64,000 nt of DNA from Herbiconiux sp. (GCF_004297105.1 NZ_SCVE01000019.1:1-64000); one strand, 5' to 3'. Numbered from the stretch's first letter, positions 1 to 9,577 are shown. Numbers and translations: made by a program. Notes: generated by a model from the letters alone, not told the origin.

Positions 1-39
1 TTATCCGCATCCGGGGGAGCGGAAGCCGTCATCCGCAGG

Positions 40-1209
<1,170 letters not shown>

Positions 1210-1228
1210 TTAGGTACGCCTCACAAGG
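1210..1228 (+). promoter_or_regulatory. Possible DtxR/IdeR-type iron box
   Basis: TTAGGTACGCCTCACAAGG matches about 12 of 19 positions of the classical DtxR box (TTAGGTTAGGCTAACCTAA), strongest in the TTAGGT half-site. It sits between a TAGGCT hexamer at 1201-1206 and the AGGAG ribosome binding site at 1232-1236 of the DtxR-family gene, so autoregulation is plausible. The right half-site is poor. Confidence 0.35.
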
Positions 1229-1242
1229 CCTAGGAGTATGCA

Positions 1243-1935
1243 GTGACTGATCTGATCGACACGACCGAGATGTACCTCCGTACGATCCTCGAGCTCGAGG
1301 AGGAGAACATCAATCCTCTGCGCGCCCGCATCTCGGAGCGGCTCGGCCACTCGGGTCCCACGGTGTCGCAGACGGTCGGCCGTATGGAGCGCGACGGGTT
1401 GGTCGTCGTCACCCTCGACCGGCACCTCGAGCTCACCGAGGCCGGTCGCAAGAAGGCGATCTCGGTGATGCGAAAGCACCGTCTCGCCGAGCGTCTCCTG
1501 AGCGACGTCATCGGGCTCGAGTGGGAACTCGTGCACGACGAGGCATGCCGCTGGGAGCATGTGATGAGCGAGCAGGTCGAACGGCGCATCCTCGACATGC
1601 TCGACCACCCCACGGAGTCGCCGTACGGCAACCCGATCCCGGGGCTCGACGCCTTCGGAGACGCGGCCTCGATCCCCTTCACCAAGGGCGTCGTCAACAT
1701 CGTCACGCTCGTGCACGGAGCGGTCGGAGCGCAGACGAAGACCATTCGCCGGCTCGGTGAACCCGCCCAGGTCGACCCCGAACTCCTGCTGCAGCTCAAG
1801 CAGGCGGGCGTCGTTCCGGGCAACACCGCGGCCTTCACGGCGGTGGGTTCCTACGTTCTAGTCGAGGTTGAAGGTTTCAGCGAAGGCCTCGAGCTGCCGA
1901 ACGAAGTCGCAAGCCACATATTCGTTGGTATCTAG
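1243..1935 (+). CDS. DtxR/MntR-family metal-dependent transcriptional regulator
   Basis: Metal-sensing repressor of 230 residues. An N-terminal winged helix (about 1-70, with LGHSGPTVSQTVGRMERDG as recognition helix) is followed by the dimerisation/metal-binding domain (about 74-140, with HRLAERLL, WELVHDEACRWEHVMSEQVE supplying Glu/Cys/His ligands) and a C-terminal SH3-like FeoA domain (about 150-230). This three-domain layout is that of iron regulators DtxR/IdeR rather than short MntR. GTG start with AGGAG six bases upstream. Iron versus manganese specificity cannot be settled by eye. Confidence 0.9.
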   Translation: MTDLIDTTEMYLRTILELEEENINPLRARISERLGHSGPTVSQTVGRMERDGLVVVTLDRHLELTEAGRKKAISVMRKHRLAERLLSDVIGLEWELVHDEACRWEHVMSEQVERRILDMLDHPTESPYGNPIPGLDAFGDAASIPFTKGVVNIVTLVHGAVGAQTKTIRRLGEPAQVDPELLLQLKQAGVVPGNTAAFTAVGSYVLVEVEGFSEGLELPNEVASHIFVGI

Positions 1936-1988
1936 CCGACCGGGGCATCCGTAGCGTTACGGAATTGTTAAAAAGCGGGCCGGTGGAA

Positions 1989-2017
1989 GTGACAAACGGC
2001 ACGGCCTCCCGTATTCT
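1989..2017 (+). promoter_or_regulatory. Sigma-70-type promoter of the NlpC/P60 gene
   Basis: GTGACA (1989-1994) and TATTCT (2012-2017) are separated by exactly 17 bp, giving five of six and four of six matches to consensus. The predicted start at about 2024 leaves a leader of about 135 nt before the coding region. Confidence 0.6.
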
Positions 2018-2024
2018 CGGACGA

Positions 2025-2116
2025 GTCCACGACCCGCCCCAAGGGTGTGGGCACGGGCCAAGACACCTCGTTTCCCGTCTCTTGGCTGCAGAAACCGCAC
2101 GCTACTCGGTGTGGAC
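2025..2116 (+). ncRNA. Structured 5' leader of the NlpC/P60 gene (possible riboswitch)
   Basis: GTCCAC (2025-2030), starting at the predicted transcription start, is complementary to GTGGAC (2111-2116) and would close a three-way junction. Inside are CCCG/CGGG plus CCC/GGG (2033-2040 with 2049-2057) and a 6-7 bp helix GCCAAGA/TCTTGGC (2057-2063 with 2080-2086). An unpaired, purine-rich segment follows (2087-2110). Genes for NlpC/P60 hydrolases are classical c-di-AMP (ydaO) riboswitch targets, but the GGGUGAAUC and CAGCUAAC blocks of ydaO are not present as such. I cannot assign a class. Confidence 0.4.
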
Positions 2117-2159
2117 GGGAGCAGAGCCCTAGCTGCGAGAGGTGCCGGAGGATTTGATT

Positions 2160-3137
2160 TTGGCCCAGACTGGTGACTCGCTCGATTCCGAGCGGAACCC
2201 CGAGAACCCGAACACACCCGAGACACCCACCCCGCAGGCGATGACCCGTCGCGAACGTCGTGAGCTCGAAGCCCGTGAGGGCGTCGCCGCATCGACCGCC
2301 GTGGCCGTCCCGACCTCGAAGGCCGTGGAGCGTATCGCGGCTCCGGCTGTGCCCGTAGCGCCTGCGGCGGCCAAGCCCCGCGCCGATGTGGCCGTTCTGG
2401 CCAAGCGCGGCCCGAGCATCCGCAAGCCCCGCTTCACCAAGCGTGGTGCCGTGAGCGCGGTTGTCATGACCTTCGCCGCGGCCCTGATCGCCACGATGGC
2501 ACTTCCCGCCTACGCCTTCGGTGGTGGCGGCAGCTTCGACGCCGGTGTGGCGACGGATGCCGACCTGAGCGGTGCGCAGACGCTCGTCGTTCCGGATGCC
2601 TCCGCGGCCCTCGCGGTGAGCCGCGACAACTACAAGGCACCGACGACTGAAGAGCTCGCTTCGTCGCGCCAGGCCGCTGCCGCCGCCGTCGCCGCCACGG
2701 AAGCAGCTGCGGCTGCGGCGAACACGGCCAGCACCACTGCCGCAAAGGGCGCCACCTCGTCGAGCGCCTTCACCGTCAACCCGCCGTCGGGCTCCTACAG
2801 CGGGGCTGCGATCGTGGCCTTCGCCGAGCAGTTCGTGGGCGTCGTGCCCTACGGAAGCGGTGCGAGCCCGGACACCAGCTTCGGCTGCGACGGGCTCACC
2901 CAGTACGTCTTCGGCGCCTTCGGCATCTACCTGCCGCGCACCGTGAGCAACCAGGCGGCCATGGGCATCCCGATCTCCCCGGCGGATGCGCAGGCCGGCG
3001 ACCTGATGATCTACCCGATCGGCCACGTGGGCATCTACGCGGGCGACGGAACGATGATCGACTCGCCCGACTGGGGCCGATACGTCGAGCACCGCCCGGT
3101 CTGGGGCAGCTACTACTTCGTCAGGATCGTGGCCTAG
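2160..3137 (+). CDS. Membrane-anchored NlpC/P60 (C40) cell-wall hydrolase
   Basis: Putative peptidoglycan endopeptidase. A basic cytoplasmic N-terminus (MTRRERRELEAREG) is followed by one membrane segment at about residues 100-120 (AVVMTFAAALIATMALPAYAF), an Ala-rich linker, then the C40 papain-like domain (about 215-325). The catalytic Cys is near residue 243 (FGCDGLTQYVF) and the His near 289 (GHVGIYAGDG). I chose the TTG at 2160 because GGAGG (2147-2151) is eight bases upstream; a GTG at 2142 would overlap that site. A strong terminator follows at 3188. Probable role in septal or lateral wall remodelling. Confidence 0.85.
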   Translation: MAQTGDSLDSERNPENPNTPETPTPQAMTRRERRELEAREGVAASTAVAVPTSKAVERIAAPAVPVAPAAAKPRADVAVLAKRGPSIRKPRFTKRGAVSAVVMTFAAALIATMALPAYAFGGGGSFDAGVATDADLSGAQTLVVPDASAALAVSRDNYKAPTTEELASSRQAAAAAVAATEAAAAAANTASTTAAKGATSSSAFTVNPPSGSYSGAAIVAFAEQFVGVVPYGSGASPDTSFGCDGLTQYVFGAFGIYLPRTVSNQAAMGIPISPADAQAGDLMIYPIGHVGIYAGDGTMIDSPDWGRYVEHRPVWGSYYFVRIVA

Positions 3138-3187
3138 CCCGCATCCCGACCCGGTGATGGTGTGTAAACACTTCGTTACCGACACAT

Positions 3188-3223
3188 GAAACGGCGCCCA
3201 CCTAGTAGGTGGAGCGCCGTTTC
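3188..3223. terminator. Strong hairpin terminator after the NlpC/P60 gene
   Basis: GAAACGGCGC CCACCT and AGGTGG GCGCCGTTTC form a 16-bp stem with a three-base loop and one bulged A. It starts with AAA and ends with TTT, so it could act on both strands. Confidence 0.75.
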
Positions 3224-3268
3224 TGTCGTAACCTGATGCTCTGATCGTCCTCGAGAGCACGGAGAGCC

Positions 3269-3403
3269 TGATGACACACGGTAGGAGCGTCCGCACCACG
3301 GGCCGTCTCCTGCTGCTCGTGCGCAGGCACACGAGTGGACTGAGTCAGAGCCAGATACCTGGTTCTGCATGCAAGGCGCTGTCATCATGACGGCGCCTTT
3401 TTT
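3269..3403 (+). promoter_or_regulatory. Attenuator-like leader upstream of the HNH gene
   Basis: The 350-bp gap between the NlpC/P60 and HNH genes contains a canonical intrinsic terminator: AAGGCGC T GTC (3373-3383) pairs with GAC G GCGCCTT (3389-3399), followed by six T. The segment TGATGACA (3269-3276) is the exact complement of TGTCATCA (3380-3387) inside the terminator, so it could form a competing helix. A further hairpin CTCGTG/CACGAG lies at 3316-3335. It could be an attenuated leader or a small terminated RNA of about 170 nt; no clear promoter was found. Confidence 0.45.
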
Positions 3404-3452
3404 GTTGTCCGCACGTCTCCTGCCCTCCCTGGCGGGCTGTGAATCATCGAAC

Positions 3453-3471
3453 ACCTGGAAGCCGTCCAGGT
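3453..3471 (+). other. Hairpin close to the HNH ribosome binding site
   Basis: ACCTGGA and TCCAGGT form a perfect 7-bp stem with a five-base loop, ending about ten bases before the AGGGAG Shine-Dalgarno. It may modulate translation. Confidence 0.35.
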
Positions 3472-3489
3472 CTCTTCGAAAGGGAGAGC

Positions 3490-3996
3490 ATGCGAACACT
3501 TGTACTCAATGCAGGATATGAACCGCTCGGAGTCGTCTCGTTCAAGCGAGCGCTCGTCCTCGTGCTGAATGAGAAGGCGCGCGTCTTGGCGAGCGATGAG
3601 GAGCATCCGGTTCTCGGCACCTCGGTCGCCTTCGACCGCCCGGCCGTCATCCTGCTCACCCGCTACGTGCGTGTGCCCCTGAACCGGATGATGCCGGTCT
3701 CGCGCCGGGGCGTGCTGCGTCGCGACAATCAGCGCTGCGGCTACTGCAATGCATCCGCCAGCACGATCGATCACATACAGCCCCGTTCGCGCGGCGGCAA
3801 GGACACCTGGGAGAACCTCGTGGCCTGCTGCCTGCGCTGCAACAACATCAAGGGCGATCGCACGCCCGAGGAGATGGGCTGGTCGCTGCGCTTCGCCCCG
3901 CGGATGCCGCACCAGGCGGGCTGGTCGATCAAGGGTGCCGAGAAGGCGGAACCGCAGTGGGAGACCTTCCTGCCGGCGGAGGCCCTCGCAGCCTGA
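3490..3996 (+). CDS. HNH endonuclease family protein
   Basis: 169-residue protein with a C-terminal HNH nuclease motif on a zinc scaffold: CxxC at 83-86, DH at 94-95 (TIDHIQPRSRGG), Asn109 (WENLVACC), then CxxC at 114-117 and N118-N119. The N-terminal half (MRTLVLNAGYEPLGVVSFKRALVLVL) is the usual extension of this widespread actinobacterial family, which is chromosomal and not obviously linked to restriction. The start has AGGGAG upstream; longer reading from 3439 would cross the hairpin and Shine-Dalgarno. Its substrate is not known to me. Confidence 0.85.
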   Translation: MRTLVLNAGYEPLGVVSFKRALVLVLNEKARVLASDEEHPVLGTSVAFDRPAVILLTRYVRVPLNRMMPVSRRGVLRRDNQRCGYCNASASTIDHIQPRSRGGKDTWENLVACCLRCNNIKGDRTPEEMGWSLRFAPRMPHQAGWSIKGAEKAEPQWETFLPAEALAA

Positions 3997-4035
3997 CGCC
4001 GTGGTGTGCGCCCGCCCGCTAAACTGGGCGGGTCA

Positions 4036-4107
4036 GCCTCTGTAGCTCAATGGAAGAGCAGTTCCGTCCTAAGGAAAGGGTTGGGGGTTCGAGTCCCTCC
4101 AGGGGCA
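4036..4107 (+). tRNA. tRNA-Arg (anticodon CCT)
   Basis: 72-nt cloverleaf: acceptor GCCTCTG/CAGGGGC with one G-T pair, D-stem GCTC/GAGC, anticodon loop GTCCTAA giving CCT (reads AGG), and T-loop TTCGAGT with stem GGGGG/CCCTC. The first anticodon-stem pair is a G-A mismatch. No CCA is encoded. Confidence 0.93.
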
Positions 4108-4133
4108 CCCCTCCACTCCGGTAGGGTCGACGG

Positions 4134-5465
4134 GTGATTCAGAGTCACTCGGCCGATGCGGAGGCCAGGTCGGCGCGACGTGCGCAGGTGCGCGTCATCC
4201 TGGCGGGCTCGGTGCCCAATCTCGTGCAGTGGTTCAACCTGTACGTGTACGCCACGTTCGCCCCGTACTTCCGCACCGAGTTCTTCGATCCCGATTCGAC
4301 GGAATCGCTCGTCTACGTCTACGGGATCTTCGCCCTGACCTTCGTGGTGCGGCCGCTCGGCTCGTGGCTGTTCGGCCGGCTCGCCGATGCGCGTGGGCGG
4401 CAACGGGCGCTCGTGCTGGCGGTCGCGATGATGTCGGCCGGATCCGTCGCCCTCGCGGTGACCCCGACTCAGCAGGCGATCGGTGCGTGGGCGGCTGTGA
4501 TCCTCGTGGTCGTGAGCGTCTTCCAGGGCATCGCGACCGGGGGAGAGTATGCGGCCGCCACGGTGCTGTTGTCCGAGTCGGGAACTCGGGGGCATCGCGG
4601 ATTCTTCGCCTCCTTCCAGAGCACGACGATCGTCGGCGGGCTCGTGCTCGCCCAGGCGTGCCTCCTGGTGCTCCTGGCGGCGAGCGACCGCGCGGCCATC
4701 TCCGAGTGGGGCTGGCGTCTCGCATTCGCCGCGGGAGGTGCGGCCGGACTCGCCTCGTTGTGGTGGGCTCGCACATCCGATCGCGCGCCCTCGACGCAGA
4801 AGGTGCCGGGATCGGCCCCGGCGTCGACGCTCGGAGCGCTGTTCCGCCAGCATTGGCGCCCACTCGTCTGGGTGTTCCTGTTGACCGCGGGCGGCAGCGC
4901 AGCGTTCTACACCGCCACGGTCACCGTTCCCCTCCTCGTTCGCGAGACGTTCTTCGCCGCCGACGGTTCGAGCGGAGAGGTCACGGCGACGGGACTCGTG
5001 CTCGCCGCCCTCGTCGTGCTGATGCTGCTGCAGCCACTCGGCGGTGCCCTGAGTGACCGGATCGGCAGAAAGCCCCTCCTCATCGCCTTCGGGGCGCTGG
5101 GCGTGCTGGGCGCCGGACTTCTGGTGCAGGCGACCACGCGGGCGACGTCACCGCCTGTCGTGTTCGGCATCCTGCTTCTCGCGTTCGCGGTGTTGACCTG
5201 TTACCTGTCGGTGAACGGCATCGCCAAGGCTGAGGTGTTCCCCGCCCACATTCGAGCGCTGGGCGTGGGCTTCGGGTATGCCGTGGCGAACTCGCTCTTC
5301 GGAGGCACGGCGCCGGTGATCTACCACGCCACGGCCGCCGACGACAGCACCGGCTTCGTCGTGTACCTGACCGCACTGCTCGCAGTGACACTGTTCGCCG
5401 CCCTCAGGATGCAGGGAGGATCCGCCACCGCACTCGATGCGCCGAAGAGCGCGGCGGGGCGCTGA
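4134..5465 (+). CDS. MFS transporter, metabolite:H+ symporter (MHS) type
   Basis: 443 residues with about 12 membrane segments. The MHS signatures are visible: NLVQWFNLYVYATFAPYF in helix 1, RPLGSWLFGRLADARGRQRAL in the loop after helix 2, and GGEYAAATVLLSESGTRGHRGFFASFQ around helix 4. The repeat motif GGALSDRIGRKPLL precedes helix 8. Members carry organic acids such as 2-oxoglutarate, citrate or shikimate; this substrate is unknown. GTG start with TAGGGT at 4122-4127 and no Shine-Dalgarno, so probably leaderless. It follows the tRNA gene closely. Confidence 0.85.
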   Translation: MIQSHSADAEARSARRAQVRVILAGSVPNLVQWFNLYVYATFAPYFRTEFFDPDSTESLVYVYGIFALTFVVRPLGSWLFGRLADARGRQRALVLAVAMMSAGSVALAVTPTQQAIGAWAAVILVVVSVFQGIATGGEYAAATVLLSESGTRGHRGFFASFQSTTIVGGLVLAQACLLVLLAASDRAAISEWGWRLAFAAGGAAGLASLWWARTSDRAPSTQKVPGSAPASTLGALFRQHWRPLVWVFLLTAGGSAAFYTATVTVPLLVRETFFAADGSSGEVTATGLVLAALVVLMLLQPLGGALSDRIGRKPLLIAFGALGVLGAGLLVQATTRATSPPVVFGILLLAFAVLTCYLSVNGIAKAEVFPAHIRALGVGFGYAVANSLFGGTAPVIYHATAADDSTGFVVYLTALLAVTLFAALRMQGGSATALDAPKSAAGR

Positions 5466-5541
5466 GCCGCGTGCTCAGCCGAGGGCCGGTACGCTGGCGG
5501 GAGTTCGAGTCCATCGGGGCTCTTGACCTCGGGAGTTTTGC

Positions 5542-6831
5542 GTGCTGGATCCACTTCTCGACCTCAACATCGTCGACGGGCTCGTGCTCGGGGCGTGCAG
5601 CGTCGCGAGCCTCGCCTTCGTGCTCTACCTGATCGCGCGCCGGCCCTCGAGGCTCTGGGTGCTCACCGCGCTCGTGGGCATCCTGGGAGCCGCGCTGATC
5701 GCACTCGTGATCGTGTTCCTGGTGGAGAAGGTCTGGAACACCTTCGGCGTCGCCTTCTCGCCCACCACCGTGATGTGGATCGTGCTCACCTTTTCGGCCG
5801 TGGGTCTCGCCATCGTGAACCTGTGGCGCTCGCGGGTGCTGCGCAAGATCATCGCGATCGTCGCCATCCTCGTGTTCGTGCTCACCGGTGTGGTGGGGGT
5901 GAACGCGAGCATCGGCATCACGAAGACCGTCGGTGCGCTGCTCGGCATCTCCACTGCGAAGCCGTTGCCGGTTCCCGGCCCGATCGTGTCCCCTGGGCCC
6001 ACCAACGCCGGCCCGCTGTACCAGACGTGGTCGCCGCCGGCCGACATGCCCGCGACGGGCAAGGTCGGGTCGATCGACATCCCCAACACCGTGTCGGGCT
6101 TCGACGCGCGCCAGGCCGTGGCCTACGTGCCGCCGGCCAACCAGGTGGAGAACCCGCCTCAGCTGCCCGTGGTGATCCAGCTGAACGGCCAGCCCGGCAG
6201 CCCCAGCCTCGATGACACGAAGACCGCTCTCGACGCGATGGCCGCGGCCAACAACGGGCTGGCACCGATCGTGATCAACCCCGATCAGCTCGGTGGCGAC
6301 GGCAGCGTCGATCGGCTCTGCCTCGACACCTCGCTCGGCAACGTCGAGACGTACATCATGAAAGACGTCGTGCCCTATGTGAGGACGCATTTCAACGTCA
6401 TCCAGGACCCGAAGTACTGGACCTTCATGGGCTTCTCCAACGGCGGTGAGTGCGCGGCCTACTTCGGTGCCAAGTACCCCGACACGTTCGGCAACTTCGT
6501 CGACATGTCGGGCGACGAGTACCCGGGCGTGGAAGACAGCTCGACCGCCGCGAACCTCTTCGGCGGCGATCAGGCGGCGTACGAAGCGACCTGGCCGGTG
6601 AACATCATGAAGCGCACGACCTACCCCGACTCGGTGGCGGTCTTCACCATCGGCGGCAACGACGAGTTCAAGGCGGGTATCCAACGCCTCCGGGATGCGG
6701 CCACGGCCGCGGGCATCAAGGTGACGTACACCGAGATCCCGGGTTCGGGCCACGACGGCGCCTCCGTCACCGGCGGCCTCGACGCGGCCTTCACCACTCT
6801 CTACCCGCGCTGGGGCCTCAAAGCCCCCTAA
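5542..6831 (+). CDS. Membrane-anchored esterase-like alpha/beta hydrolase
   Basis: 429 residues. Four hydrophobic helices occupy about 1-135, and then a linker leads to an extracytoplasmic esterase D/antigen 85-type hydrolase domain (about 190-425). The nucleophile elbow is GFSNGGECAAYF, with the acid probably in GGNDEFKAG and the His in GSGHDGASV. The same four-helix plus esterase layout is common in actinobacterial envelope hydrolases, so a cell-surface ester or acyl-transfer reaction is likely. GTG start has GGGAG six bases upstream. It converges on the phosphofructokinase gene, with stops overlapping by about four bases. Confidence 0.75.
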   Translation: MLDPLLDLNIVDGLVLGACSVASLAFVLYLIARRPSRLWVLTALVGILGAALIALVIVFLVEKVWNTFGVAFSPTTVMWIVLTFSAVGLAIVNLWRSRVLRKIIAIVAILVFVLTGVVGVNASIGITKTVGALLGISTAKPLPVPGPIVSPGPTNAGPLYQTWSPPADMPATGKVGSIDIPNTVSGFDARQAVAYVPPANQVENPPQLPVVIQLNGQPGSPSLDDTKTALDAMAAANNGLAPIVINPDQLGGDGSVDRLCLDTSLGNVETYIMKDVVPYVRTHFNVIQDPKYWTFMGFSNGGECAAYFGAKYPDTFGNFVDMSGDEYPGVEDSSTAANLFGGDQAAYEATWPVNIMKRTTYPDSVAVFTIGGNDEFKAGIQRLRDAATAAGIKVTYTEIPGSGHDGASVTGGLDAAFTTLYPRWGLKAP

Positions 6832-7856
6832 CCGAACAGGCGGAATGCCTCGTCGTATCGGTCTTGCGGAACGGTCTTGAGCTTGCCGATGGCCTCCACG
6901 AGCTCGACCCTCACGATGGCGGTCGAGCGGGTGGCGACCATGGTCCCCCAGGCCGAGTCGTGCACGGCATCGACCGCCGCCATGCCGAGACGCGTGGCGA
7001 GAACGCGGTCGGAGGCGCTGGGGGTCCCTCCTCGTTGGATGTGACCCAGGGTCGTCGATCGGGTCTCGATACCCGTTCCCTTCTCGATGAGCGGGGCGAG
7101 CATCTCGCCGATTCCACCGAGGCGCGGCCGGTCGAAGGCATCGAGCCCGCGCTCGGAGTGCGCGTGGTTCATGCCCTCGGGCACGAAGCCCTCGGCGACG
7201 ACCACGATCGGGGTGCGGCCTCGTTCGAAGGGTTTGCGCACCCAGTCGCAGATCTCTTCGATCGACGCGCGCTGCTCGGGGATGAGGATGGCATGGGCGC
7301 TCGTAGCCATTCCTGCGTGCAGTGCGATCCATCCCACGTGGCGGCCCATCACTTCAGCGACCATGCACCGATGGTGCGACTCGCCCGTCGTGTGCAGGCG
7401 ATCGATGGCTTCTGTGGCGATCTCGACTGCGGTGTCGAACCCGAAGGTGTAGTCGGTGGCCGAGATGTCGTTGTCGACGGTCTTGGGCACACCCACGATG
7501 TGGATTCCCTCGTCGTGCAACAGCTTCGCGGCGGTGAGGGTGCCTTCGCCGCCGATCACCACGAGGGCATCGACGCGATGCTCCCGCAGCACTGCCGCGA
7601 CACGGCCGGGGCCACCGCCCTCCTCGAAGGGCGAGGTTCGCGATGTGCCGAGGATCGTGCCGCCGAGCTTGGAGATGCCACGCACGCTGCGCCAATCCAG
7701 CTCGACGGCGACGCCGTCGAGAACCCCCCGCCAACCGTCGATGAATCCCACGAATTCGTCTCCGTATCCGCGGATGCCACGGAGGACGCACGCGCGGATG
7801 ACAGCGTTCAGCCCGGGGCAGTCCCCGCCGCTGGTGAGTATGCCGATGCGGGTCAT
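6828..7856 (-). CDS. pfkA: 6-phosphofructokinase, actinobacterial type
   Basis: 342-residue PfkA-family enzyme phosphorylating fructose 6-phosphate. GGDCPGLNAVIR (10-21) is the phosphate loop, GGEGT is at 102-106 and PKTVDND at 124-130, the latter with the catalytic Asp. The combination of Gly after the acidic residue in GGEGT and Lys in PKT corresponds to the G104/K124 class, generally ATP-dependent; PPi enzymes have Asp at the first position. Its start lies 4 bp after the glpD stop, so it is probably translated from the same mRNA and under the same GntR-type operator at 9578. Confidence 0.88.
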   Translation of the reverse strand: MTRIGILTSGGDCPGLNAVIRACVLRGIRGYGDEFVGFIDGWRGVLDGVAVELDWRSVRGISKLGGTILGTSRTSPFEEGGGPGRVAAVLREHRVDALVVIGGEGTLTAAKLLHDEGIHIVGVPKTVDNDISATDYTFGFDTAVEIATEAIDRLHTTGESHHRCMVAEVMGRHVGWIALHAGMATSAHAILIPEQRASIEEICDWVRKPFERGRTPIVVVAEGFVPEGMNHAHSERGLDAFDRPRLGGIGEMLAPLIEKGTGIETRSTTLGHIQRGGTPSASDRVLATRLGMAAVDAVHDSAWGTMVATRSTAIVRVELVEAIGKLKTVPQDRYDEAFRLFG

Positions 7857-7860
7857 CGCG

Positions 7861-9516
7861 TCACACCGGCACCACGTGAGGATGCCGCACTCCGCCTTGC
7901 AGGCGCGTGATGTACTCGCGGTGGCCGGCGATCTCGGCCTCGATCCGCTCGGTGTCCCAGCCGGCGACGGATGCGGCGAAGATCGCGACCTCGCGCTCGA
8001 CATCCGTGCCGAGGGCGGGCTCGAGGCCGACCATGGTGCGGCGGTGGAGGATGTCGACCAGCGTGAGGGCGCCCTCCGACGTGAGTGCGTGCACGACCTC
8101 GGCTGCCGTGACGGCCCCGCGACCCTGGCCGAAGACGGCCTTGAAGCGGTCATCGCTCGCATGCAGCTCCGCGATCCGCTTCGCGCGCGCGCCGTAGACG
8201 GCGACCAGGCGATCCGAGATGTCACCGTCCCAAGGCAGCTGCTCCCGAAGTCGTGAGGCGTTTCGCACCTTGGCTGCCCAGGTGGCGGAGTAGGCGCCGG
8301 GCAACGGCCGCCTGGCGGTGGCCGACTTGGGCAGCTTCGTGCCCAGGATCTCGCCCGCCTTGTCGGTGACCTGTTGGCCGAGGCTGAGGTGCGGAGTGAG
8401 TTTGCCACCCACGATCGTGATGAGACCCGGGACGCTGTCGTGGGTCAGGATGAGATGGCTGCGCGGGATGGATCCCGGCTTGGCGCCGGGCCGATACGGC
8501 AGCGGCCGCACGCCGGTGTAGGTCAGCAGCACGTCATCGGTTGTGAGGTGTGCTCCGGGGATGAGGAGATTCGTCTCCGAAAGCAGATAATCGACCTCGT
8601 CGTCCTTCCCCCGTACGGCCGAGGCGTCGCCTTCGAAGTGGTCGTCTGTTGTTCCGATGAGGTAGCGGCCGTTCCACGGGATCACCAGGATCGGCCGGTT
8701 GTCGGAGCGCGCCTCGAAGTAGATGCACGCTTCCGGTGCGCCGGGAAAGGCATCGACCACGAAATGCGTGCCGGTGGTTCCACCGACCTGGCGGTCGATG
8801 CCGTGCTTCGAGCCGAGCTCGTCGACCCAGGGGCCCGCGGCGTTCACCACACATCGCGCTGCGATCTCGAACGTCTCCCCGGTGAGTGTGTCGCGAGCGG
8901 TGACGCCGGTCGCGCCGTCAGAGCCGGTCAGCACCTCGACCGCCTCGACGTAGTTGGCGACGTCAGCACCCGAGGCCTGGGCCGAGAGAATCGTTTCGAG
9001 CACGAGGCGCTCGGGGAAATCGACCTGGCCGTCGTAATAGCGGGCAGCGCCCGTGAGGCCTTTCTTGTCGAGTCCGGGAAGTTCGGCCGCGATGTCCTTT
9101 CGGCCTAGTCCGCGATGGGTGGGCAGCGACTTCGAGAACGAGAGGACGTCGTACATGATCATGCCGATCCTGAACATCCACCCGGGCAGGTGATTGTGCC
9201 TGTAGAACGGGACCACGAAGGCCAGGGGTTGCACCAGATGCGGAGCGATGCGCAGCAGGCACTCGCGATCGTGCAGCGATTCGTACACCAGTGGGATCTC
9301 GCCGTGCTCCAGATACCGGAGGCCGCCGTGGATGAGACGGCTGTTCCAGGAGGACGTTCCGATCGCGAAGTCCCCCTTTTCGATCAGGGCCACACTCAAA
9401 CCGCGTTGCGCGGCATCGCGGGCGACCGCGGCTCCGTTGATGCCGCCGCCGACGATCAGCAGGTCATACGGGCGACGGGTCAGACGGCCGGAATCCGCCC
9501 GGAAGAAGTCGTTCAT
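7861..9516 (-). CDS. glpD: Glycerol-3-phosphate dehydrogenase-like flavoprotein
   Basis: 551-residue GlpD-family enzyme that oxidises a polyol phosphate with FAD and passes electrons to quinone at the membrane. The FAD site is LLIVGGGINGAAVARDAA (about 19-36), followed by the family segment GTSSWNSRLIHGGLRYLEHGE and a C-terminal DxxK domain. The neighbours are isomerase, kinase and aldolase genes, so the substrate may be glycerol 3-phosphate or a larger polyol phosphate (erythritol-4-phosphate dehydrogenase EryB belongs to the same family). ATG at 9516 is preceded by GGAGAAAG. It is first in an operon with pfkA. Confidence 0.85.
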   Translation of the reverse strand: MNDFFRADSGRLTRRPYDLLIVGGGINGAAVARDAAQRGLSVALIEKGDFAIGTSSWNSRLIHGGLRYLEHGEIPLVYESLHDRECLLRIAPHLVQPLAFVVPFYRHNHLPGWMFRIGMIMYDVLSFSKSLPTHRGLGRKDIAAELPGLDKKGLTGAARYYDGQVDFPERLVLETILSAQASGADVANYVEAVEVLTGSDGATGVTARDTLTGETFEIAARCVVNAAGPWVDELGSKHGIDRQVGGTTGTHFVVDAFPGAPEACIYFEARSDNRPILVIPWNGRYLIGTTDDHFEGDASAVRGKDDEVDYLLSETNLLIPGAHLTTDDVLLTYTGVRPLPYRPGAKPGSIPRSHLILTHDSVPGLITIVGGKLTPHLSLGQQVTDKAGEILGTKLPKSATARRPLPGAYSATWAAKVRNASRLREQLPWDGDISDRLVAVYGARAKRIAELHASDDRFKAVFGQGRGAVTAAEVVHALTSEGALTLVDILHRRTMVGLEPALGTDVEREVAIFAASVAGWDTERIEAEIAGHREYITRLQGGVRHPHVVPV

Positions 9517-9577
9517 GCTGTCTCTTTCTCCATTGACGTTGACGCTCTCCTGGGTGCGGTCGAATGACTGCACCTAA

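Noticed and set aside
2025..2141. c-di-AMP (ydaO) riboswitch
   Set aside because: The gene type fits and AACCGCACGCTACTCG faintly resembles the ydaO 3' block, but the GGGUGAAUC block and normal length are missing, so I kept it as an unclassified leader.
5404..7332. 642-codon open frame on the minus strand
   Set aside because: It lies opposite the esterase-like gene and its translation is Arg/His-rich without domains; a GC-rich antisense shadow.
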